From contig JAEDOI010000034.1 in assembly GCA_016302065.1 (NCBI GenBank), forward strand, positions 1 to 10,207: a stretch of 10,207 bases of DNA, in the 5' to 3' direction. The position numbers and the translations under genes were made by a program. Under the pieces are notes generated by a model. It ran no database searches. It saw only the letters and a program-made list of their open reading frames with translations, and was not told where the DNA came from. Shown here piece after piece: positions 5,698 through 10,207 of the stretch. The DNA comes from Bacilli bacterium (lineage in GTDB: Bacteria > Bacillota_I > Bacilli_A > RFN20 > CAG-826). How positions within the stretch are numbered: position 1 is the stretch's first letter; every line of letters begins with the position of its first letter.

Positions 5698-6996
5698 TTA
5701 ATTTTTTAAACATCCAAGCGGCACCACATATACTCCGTTTTCATCAACGTAAGCTGTTTGCGTAGCTGTGACAACCATTAAAAATGAAGGCTTTGGATGA
5801 TTTGTGTTATCAATATCATTAGCTAATTCAATTAGTTTCTTTGATGCTGCTTTTATTTCTTCTTGATTACATAGCTTTACCTCAACTAGTGCCCATGATT
5901 CATCTTCAAACACTATAACAGCGTCAGCTTCCCTTTCTGCCTTATCTCTATAATGATATACATTAGCATCAATTGAGTCACAGTATATTCTTAAATCTCT
6001 TATAACCAATGATTCAAATAGTAGACCAAAAGTATTCATATCTAAAAACATATTATCTTCAGAAAGATTTAATGCCGCTGTTGCAATAGAAGGATCAACA
6101 AAATGTCTAGTATTTTTAGTTCTTATTGCGGTTTTGCTTCTTAAATTAGGATTCCAAGCTTCTAGTTCTTCAATAACAAATAGTCTTTCTAATGCTAAAA
6201 TATATTTTTTAAATGTATCCTTATCCAATTCATCTCCATTTGATTTCGCATCTTCTCTAATGGTTTCATTTGAAGCTTCTGATGAGATACATCTAGAGTA
6301 AGATCGTAATATTTTTTTAGCCCTAATTATGTCTTTTCTTAGTGGGATATCGGAGAGTGAAAAAATGTCTTCATTCACTAATCCACTATAAAATGTTTTC
6401 ACTTGTTGAAGGGCAATATCTTTTTCTTCACCTATTGAAAGAGGCCATCCACCGCGGCAAATATAAAAAGAATAATCGTGCAATGTTTTATCACATATAG
6501 TAGGCTTAAAAATACCATCTTTAAGCCCTATCAAAGATACATTTCCATTGCTATCACCGGCCTCATAAAGAGACATAGTTCTCATAAATTTTTTTATTAT
6601 TCTCCCTGTGCCAGTATGTTTTTCATTTTCCTCACCGTAGAAAGATTTATCAACAGTTGCATCGGTAACACTCCCTGTCAATATGAATTGTCCAAATGTT
6701 CCATTTTCATCTATTTTCTCTTTCAAACTATTCCAAATAAAAGGAATTATTTGCCATTCATCAATTAATAATGGCTTTTGTCCATAATCTAATAGTGTCT
6801 CAGGTGATTGTTTCGCAATTGGAACAAATTGATCTCTAACATTTTTTTTCATTAAATCAATTGTGGTTTTTGCATATCGTCTAGCAGTTCTTGATTTGCC
6901 ACACCACTTTGGACCTACGATTTGTACAGCACCAACACTTCTTAAGTAAAATTCAAGTTTTTTGTCAAATAATCTATCTATATACTTTTTTTCCAT
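5698..6996 (-). CDS. AAA_14/DUF4143-type ATP-binding protein
   Basis: A P-loop ATPase of the widespread AAA_14-DUF4143 family (432 residues, typical length). Walker A is GPKWCGKS (28-35), Walker B is LLIDEWQ with D79-E80, and FILTGS (104-109) looks like the sensor strand. The C-terminal half fits a DUF4143/PD-(D/E)xK-like fold: E328 (LLFESLVIRD), D358 (EADAV) and E372-V-K374 are spaced like a nuclease-type active site. Cellular role is unknown; such genes are common in anaerobes, often in many copies and in accessory regions. It stands alone, with GAGG (7004-7007) seven bases before the ATG. I see no toxin, antitoxin or restriction partner beside it. The family call is solid; a defence or mobile-element role would be speculation. 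Confidence 0.88.
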   Translation of the reverse strand: MEKKYIDRLFDKKLEFYLRSVGAVQIVGPKWCGKSRTARRYAKTTIDLMKKNVRDQFVPIAKQSPETLLDYGQKPLLIDEWQIIPFIWNSLKEKIDENGTFGQFILTGSVTDATVDKSFYGEENEKHTGTGRIIKKFMRTMSLYEAGDSNGNVSLIGLKDGIFKPTICDKTLHDYSFYICRGGWPLSIGEEKDIALQQVKTFYSGLVNEDIFSLSDIPLRKDIIRAKKILRSYSRCISSEASNETIREDAKSNGDELDKDTFKKYILALERLFVIEELEAWNPNLRSKTAIRTKNTRHFVDPSIATAALNLSEDNMFLDMNTFGLLFESLVIRDLRIYCDSIDANVYHYRDKAEREADAVIVFEDESWALVEVKLCNQEEIKAASKKLIELANDIDNTNHPKPSFLMVVTATQTAYVDENGVYVVPLGCLKN

Positions 6997-7013
6997 AATT
7001 TAGCCTCATAAAT

Positions 7014-7041
7014 ATTATACACCTTTCTAATTAAATCGCAA
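7014..7041 (-). promoter_or_regulatory. Candidate promoter of the ATPase gene
   Basis: On the minus strand, TTGCGA (7036-7041) and a perfect TATAAT (7014-7019) are 16 bases apart. The transcript would start about 11 bases before the ATG, leaving the weak GAGG close to the 5' end. The -35 box lies inside the first copy of a 19-bp direct repeat, a placement suited to repression. Confidence 0.45.
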
Positions 7042-7070
7042 GTTTGGATTAAATTAAATCGCAAGTTTGG
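7029..7070. repeat. Tandem 19-bp direct repeat over the ATPase promoter
   Basis: AATTAAATCGCAAGTTTGG occurs perfectly at 7029-7047 and 7052-7070, 23 bases apart (just over two turns). The core GCAAGT recurs at 7070-7075 and 7131-7136, the latter within GCAAGTTT. Because the first copy covers the presumed -35 box, a protein that binds both copies would control the ATPase gene. The binding protein is unknown; the repeats could equally be a relic of local slippage. Confidence 0.75.
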
Positions 7071-7078
7071 CAAGTAAT

Positions 7079-7110
7079 TAATCGTTATTTTGGAGCTAAA
7101 ATAATTATTA
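7079..7110. repeat. AT-rich hairpin upstream of the ATPase gene
   Basis: TTATTTT (7085-7091) and AAAATAA (7098-7104) flank the loop GGAGCT. The pairing extends outwards with one G-T pair and one mismatch to TAAT/ATTA at 7079 and 7110. AT-rich stems arise often by chance here, but this one is longer than most. Confidence 0.35.
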
Positions 7111-7310
7111 CCAATCAATCTATTTGATATGCAAGTTTTTAACGAAGGAAAAATCCTTAAGGGGCTTGACACTTAGTAAAAGGACTTTTTTATGAATTTT
7201 AAATATTCACAATTATAAAGTTCAGTAGTAATTCAAATAATTTCATACCTTTTTATTACCGAAATAATTTTTAATTACACATCACTGTTAACTTATTTTT
7301 ATTTAATTTA

Positions 7311-7325
7311 AGTTTATTTTAAACT
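7311..7325. repeat. Small inverted repeat before the DUF5662 gene
   Basis: AGTTTA (7311-7316) and TAAACT (7320-7325) flank TTT, and pairing resumes after one mismatch (TTT 7307-7309 with AAA 7327-7329). It ends 12 bases before the ATG, where a ribosome binding site would be expected. It may be an operator, or chance in AT-rich DNA. Confidence 0.3.
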
Positions 7326-7337
7326 AAAATATTTTGT

Positions 7338-7955
7338 ATGAGTAAAAATTTCTTTAAACATCTAAAAGTAGTTACAAAACATAGATTTTTAGTATTTAAA
7401 TATTCTTGTAAAGTAGGTATACCTTTTTTAGGTTTAATTCATGATTTAAGTAAATATTCTTACAAAGAATTCTCAATAAGTGAAAAAAATTATACTGGTT
7501 ATCAATCTCCACTTCTAACAGAAAGAAGAAATAATGGCATGTTTTCTGAATGTTTTGTTCATCATACAAATAAAAACAAACATCATTTCGAATATTATAT
7601 TGATTATTTTGGAGGAGATGTCATCTTAAAGATTATGCCTTATAAATATAATCTTGAATATGTAATTGACGTAATTAGTGCTTCTAAAACTTATAATGGT
7701 AAAAAATTTAATAATAATATGCCATATGAGTATTTTAATTCTAAAAATAAGAAATATTTGATGCATCCAGCTAGTAAAGAATTTGTTCTTGTATGTTTAA
7801 AAAAATTTAGTGAGGATGGATTTAAACATTTAAAGAAAAAAGATACAAAAAAATTATATGAACATATTAAAAAAAGATACTCTTTAACATATAAAGTACC
7901 TTTTTATTCAATTAATAATAAATACGACTTTATTGAAATTACTAAACCTTGGTAA
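7338..7955 (+). CDS. DUF5662 family protein (HD-like)
   Basis: A 205-residue soluble, lysine-rich protein resembling the uncharacterised DUF5662 family. Conserved-looking positions are H15, the pair H35-D36 (LIHDLSKY), a histidine cluster H75-H76/H82-H83 (HHTNKNKHH) and E107/D111 (YNLEYVIDVISASKTY). The H...HD...H...D order is what metal-dependent HD phosphohydrolases show, so a hydrolase acting on a phosphorylated small molecule is possible but unproven. No Shine-Dalgarno sequence precedes the ATG, so translation may be weak or leaderless. No plus-strand gene neighbours it. Its last 14 bases overlap the end of manA on the other strand, which leaves no room for a separate terminator between the two. 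Confidence 0.75.
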   Translation: MSKNFFKHLKVVTKHRFLVFKYSCKVGIPFLGLIHDLSKYSYKEFSISEKNYTGYQSPLLTERRNNGMFSECFVHHTNKNKHHFEYYIDYFGGDVILKIMPYKYNLEYVIDVISASKTYNGKKFNNNMPYEYFNSKNKKYLMHPASKEFVLVCLKKFSEDGFKHLKKKDTKKLYEHIKKRYSLTYKVPFYSINNKYDFIEITKPW

Positions 7956-8844
7956 TTATAAATTCACCATTTCCTTTAATTATAGCTTTTTTATTTGCTG
8001 GAACAAAAAACGTGTCATATTTTTTAAATTTAATATCATTTACCGTTCCTAATCCATCAATAAATGTAATTGAAGAAAATGATTTTTCATCATTTTCTAT
8101 TACATATTCATTTTTAAATTCAACTTTTTTAGAAGTAAAATACTTACAAGCTCCAATTATTCCTTCATTAAAAGTAATTGGTTCATACTTATTATAATCT
8201 ATAACTTTTAAAGCTTTAGAAATATGTAATTCCCTTGTATTTCCATTTTTATCTTTTCTATTATAATCATAAAGTCGATAAGTTAAATTGCTATTTTGTT
8301 GAATTTCAATTAATGTAACACCCTTTCCAATTGCATGAATTGTACCAAATTTAATAAAATAACATTCACCTTTTTTTACTTTAAAGAAATTTAGTTTATC
8401 TAATATAGTTCCATTATTTAATGCTTTTTCAACATCACTTTGAGTTTCATTATTTTTAAAACCAACGTAAATTCCCGCATCTTTTTCATGATCTAGAATA
8501 TACCACATTTCAGTTTTTCCATACGAATTCTCATTCTTTAAAGCGTATTCATCACTAGGATGAACTTGTACACTTAAGGGTGATGCTGAATCAATTAGTT
8601 TGATTAAGCAAGGAAAAAAAGTAAAGGTAGAGACATTGGTTCCTAAATCATCTTTTTTTACAACTTCTTTTAATGTTTTTCCTTTATATATTCCACTATC
8701 AACTAAACTAAGTCCATCATCATGAAAAGAAAGTTCCCAAGTCTCACTAATAACGTCTTCTTTACTCTCTTTGCCATATTTTTTAAGGTTAGTTCCACCC
8801 CAAATATAGCTTTTTACAGCAGGTTTTAATTTAACAGTATCCAT
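7942..8844 (-). CDS. manA: Mannose-6-phosphate isomerase, class I
   Basis: A zinc enzyme interconverting mannose-6-phosphate and fructose-6-phosphate in the cytoplasm, for mannose use or for making mannosylated polymers. The 300-residue length fits the short Bacillus-type class I enzymes. Zinc ligands expected from the family are visible: Q93 and H95 (PLSVQVHPSDEYA), E112 (KTEMWYIL) and H170 (GTIHAIGKG); R190 (NLTYRLYDYNR) is the likely catalytic arginine. The N-terminus KLKPAVKSYIWGG is canonical and confirms the start. It is the last gene of the glucokinase operon, starting two bases after the previous stop with no Shine-Dalgarno sequence, so coupling is likely. Its 3' end overlaps the convergent DUF5662 gene by 14 bases. 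Confidence 0.95.
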   Translation of the reverse strand: MDTVKLKPAVKSYIWGGTNLKKYGKESKEDVISETWELSFHDDGLSLVDSGIYKGKTLKEVVKKDDLGTNVSTFTFFPCLIKLIDSASPLSVQVHPSDEYALKNENSYGKTEMWYILDHEKDAGIYVGFKNNETQSDVEKALNNGTILDKLNFFKVKKGECYFIKFGTIHAIGKGVTLIEIQQNSNLTYRLYDYNRKDKNGNTRELHISKALKVIDYNKYEPITFNEGIIGACKYFTSKKVEFKNEYVIENDEKSFSSITFIDGLGTVNDIKFKKYDTFFVPANKKAIIKGNGEFIITKV

Positions 8845-8846
8845 AA

Positions 8847-9230
8847 TTATAGTTGAATAATATATCTATTATTCTTTAAAACTCCTCCATTTTTCTTCAC
8901 TACATTTATAAAATTTTTATCTTTAAATGTTGAATCTATAACAATCTTATAATTAGAAAATTTATTAATTAAAAAATTAACACATTCTTTAAAAGTAGAA
9001 TATTCATTCATATATAAAGAAGACACCAAAATCTCATGTGTTTCCTCACTATTTTTTAAAAATATTAATGAATCTAATTTATTAAAAACGTAAATGATTA
9101 AGCAAAAATTATCATTTTCTTTTAAGAAATCTCTTACATCATCCTCATTTATTGTTTTATTAAATTTATTAATATGATCAATTATTTCATTAGTTGGTTT
9201 TGTTAAATATTTAACTTGGACTTTTGCCAT
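8847..9230 (-). CDS. Hypothetical protein between glucokinase and manA
   Basis: A 127-residue protein I do not recognise. It has no signal peptide or membrane helix. Alternating hydrophobic strands (FCLIIYVF, DSLIFL, EILVSSLYM, YKIVIDS, NNRYIIQL) and a helix (TFKECVNFLINKF) follow an order like a GNAT acetyltransferase, and the ending KNFINVVKKNGGVL resembles the G-rich end of GNAT folds. The acetyl-CoA loop (Q/R-x-x-G-x-G/A) is absent, so if related it has probably lost that activity. It starts two bases after the glucokinase stop and ends two bases before manA, so it is almost certainly expressed with both. The tight packing in a sugar-phosphate operon argues that it is a real gene. Function is unknown. 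Confidence 0.75.
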   Translation of the reverse strand: MAKVQVKYLTKPTNEIIDHINKFNKTINEDDVRDFLKENDNFCLIIYVFNKLDSLIFLKNSEETHEILVSSLYMNEYSTFKECVNFLINKFSNYKIVIDSTFKDKNFINVVKKNGGVLKNNRYIIQL

Positions 9231-9232
9231 AA

Positions 9233-10177
9233 TTACATTACCAAACTAGCAGCTCCAATTACTCCTGCATCATTTTTTAAAGCAGCACATTTAATTTCAA
9301 CTTTTGGAGACATCTTCATTCCATAATCTCTTTCTGAGCAATACTTAACAAGTTTATTAATTAAATAATCACCTTGATTAGAAATACCTCCTCCAATTAA
9401 TATAATTTGAGGTCTAAATATATTACAGAAACTTAAAATACCAACACCTATATATGAAACATACTCATCAACTAAATCACTTGCGACTTTATCGCCTTTT
9501 TTAGCACATTCAAAAGAAGTTAGTCCATTGACATTGTTAATATCATTATTACAGTATTCCCACATCATTGATTCTTTATGCTCTAGCATCTTCTCTTTTG
9601 TCATTCTTAATAGTGCCGTAGCACTAGCATAAGCTTCTAAACAACCAGTTAATCCACAAGGACATTTAACTCCATCAAAATTAATTATCATATGACCTAA
9701 TTCAGCGCCTTTAGAATTAAATCCTTCAAATAATTTTCCGTTGATTACAACACCTCCACCAACTCCAGTTCCTAAGGTTAACAAAATGGAATCAGAGTAT
9801 CCTTTAGCAGCTCCAAATTTAACTTCACCTAATGCTGCAACATTTGCATCATTACTTGCTTTGACTGGAAGATTAAATTCCTTTAATTCATCATATAAAT
9901 GAAGATCTGTAACTTGAAGATTTGGAGCAATATCCATAATTCCGTTTTCACTATTAATTAAACCAGGAAGACCTACTCCAATTCCTAATATTTCTTTATC
10001 TTTATTTTCATTTAATATTTTTCTAATAAGAGTTTTTAAATCATTTACAAAGACTTCATTTCCTTGTCCAACTTTAGTTACAATTGTTGTTTTATACTTT
10101 ATTTCTCCTAAAGAACTTACAACAGCCCCTTTAAGAGACATTCCACCAATATCAATACCAATATAATATTTTTCCAT
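9233..10177 (-). CDS. glcK: ROK-family glucokinase
   Basis: Phosphorylates glucose to glucose-6-phosphate with ATP in the cytoplasm, the entry step for non-PTS glucose. The 314-residue ROK protein has the phosphate-binding GIDIGG (7-12), GVGLPG, the catalytic-type N109-D110 (ASNDANVA), LGTGVGGG (135-142) and the ROK zinc site H162 with C172-x-C174-x4-C179 (CPCGLTGCLE). There is no N-terminal helix-turn-helix, so it is a kinase and not a ROK repressor. The frame runs upstream to 10204, but I start at 10177 because AGAGGAAG lies five bases before that ATG and the family begins with the GIDIGG strand. First visible gene of the operon. Glucokinase is the best call; related ROK kinases for fructose, mannose or ManNAc are possible, and manA downstream would also suit a broad hexokinase. 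Confidence 0.92.
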   Translation of the reverse strand: MEKYYIGIDIGGMSLKGAVVSSLGEIKYKTTIVTKVGQGNEVFVNDLKTLIRKILNENKDKEILGIGVGLPGLINSENGIMDIAPNLQVTDLHLYDELKEFNLPVKASNDANVAALGEVKFGAAKGYSDSILLTLGTGVGGGVVINGKLFEGFNSKGAELGHMIINFDGVKCPCGLTGCLEAYASATALLRMTKEKMLEHKESMMWEYCNNDINNVNGLTSFECAKKGDKVASDLVDEYVSYIGVGILSFCNIFRPQIILIGGGISNQGDYLINKLVKYCSERDYGMKMSPKVEIKCAALKNDAGVIGAASLVM

Positions 10178-10182
10178 AATCA

Positions 10183-10201
10183 CTTCCTCTTTTATATTAT
10201 A
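10183..10201 (-). promoter_or_regulatory. Ribosome binding site and possible -10 box of the glucokinase operon
   Basis: AGAGGAAG (10183-10190) is a strong ribosome binding site for the ATG at 10177. A perfect TATAAT (10196-10201) lies just upstream. If real, its -35 partner is outside the window and the leader would be only about 12 bases. The ribosome binding site is secure; the promoter is tentative. Confidence 0.55.
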
Positions 10202-10207
10202 CAATAT

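Larger units (their letters stand above)
7020..7337. other. Intergenic stretch between divergent ATPase and DUF5662 genes
   Basis: The half near the ATPase gene holds its presumed promoter region, the 19-bp direct repeats and a hairpin. CTTGACACTTAG at 7165-7176 contains a perfect -35 hexamer (TTGACA) on the plus strand, but the best -10 at a sensible distance, TTATGA with 18 bases between, is poor. From 7180 to 7337 I see only AT-rich sequence and one small inverted repeat before the DUF5662 start. Confidence 0.5.

Noticed and set aside
6478..6768. Plus-strand 96-codon frame
   Set aside because: Antisense to the Walker-motif half of the ATPase gene, with no start signals.
6978..7172. Minus-strand 64-codon frame starting at GTG before the ATPase gene
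   Set aside because: It runs through the direct repeats and promoter and overlaps the ATPase start; no ribosome binding site.
5546..7174. TTGACACTT at 5546-5554 and 7166-7174 as ends of an element carrying the ATPase gene
   Set aside because: The copies are in the same orientation, only nine bases match, and flanking bases do not continue the match, so they are not terminal inverted repeats.
1..10207. Mollicute genetic code with TGA as tryptophan
   Set aside because: All genes are full length under the standard code, tryptophans are TGG, and no internal TGA has to be read through. The absence of TGA stops in nine genes is not enough evidence.

Overview
The window looks like a chromosomal segment of an AT-rich, strictly or facultatively anaerobic Bacillota, possibly a gut bacterium of the Erysipelotrichia/Mollicutes-related type. 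This rests on low G+C (two sampled 60-base stretches, 3721-3780 and 9421-9480, each hold 16 G/C), AGGAG-type ribosome binding sites, mostly TAA stops, and an oxygen-sensitive glycyl-radical ribonucleotide reductase. Tryptophan is written TGG and no reading frame needs TGA as a sense codon, so the standard bacterial code fits. Species cannot be fixed from this sequence.

Region 1 (1-4123) is a module for anaerobic deoxyribonucleotide synthesis. nrdD (class III reductase with an ATP-cone and a fused C-terminal glutaredoxin/thioredoxin-like domain with a CPNC motif) is followed after one base by a thioredoxin-reductase-like flavoprotein. The radical-SAM activase nrdG lies on the opposite strand, convergent, across a perfect 10-bp bidirectional terminator. 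Reductase, its own redoxin and a flavin disulfide reductase together point to a redoxin-dependent rather than formate-dependent class III enzyme. The flavoprotein has lost the canonical HRRxxxR NADPH-phosphate motif, so its electron donor is an open question.

Region 2 (4124-7337) is accessory. A seven-helix YwaF/TMEM164-like membrane protein of clearly higher G+C (31 of 60 at 4621-4680) has its own good promoter. It is followed by about 650 bases without a convincing gene but with several hairpins and short repeats, then a monocistronic AAA_14/DUF4143-type ATPase. A 19-bp direct repeat overlies the ATPase gene's presumed -35 region.

Region 3 (7338-10207) holds a DUF5662 (HD-like) gene on the plus strand. 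It overlaps tail-to-tail by 14 bases with a minus-strand operon of ROK glucokinase, an unknown 127-residue protein, and class I mannose-6-phosphate isomerase. The latter two enzymes feed hexoses into glycolysis as glucose-6-P and fructose-6-P. In this operon, and at nrdD-trxB, downstream genes start one or two bases after the previous stop with no Shine-Dalgarno sequence, which suggests translational coupling.
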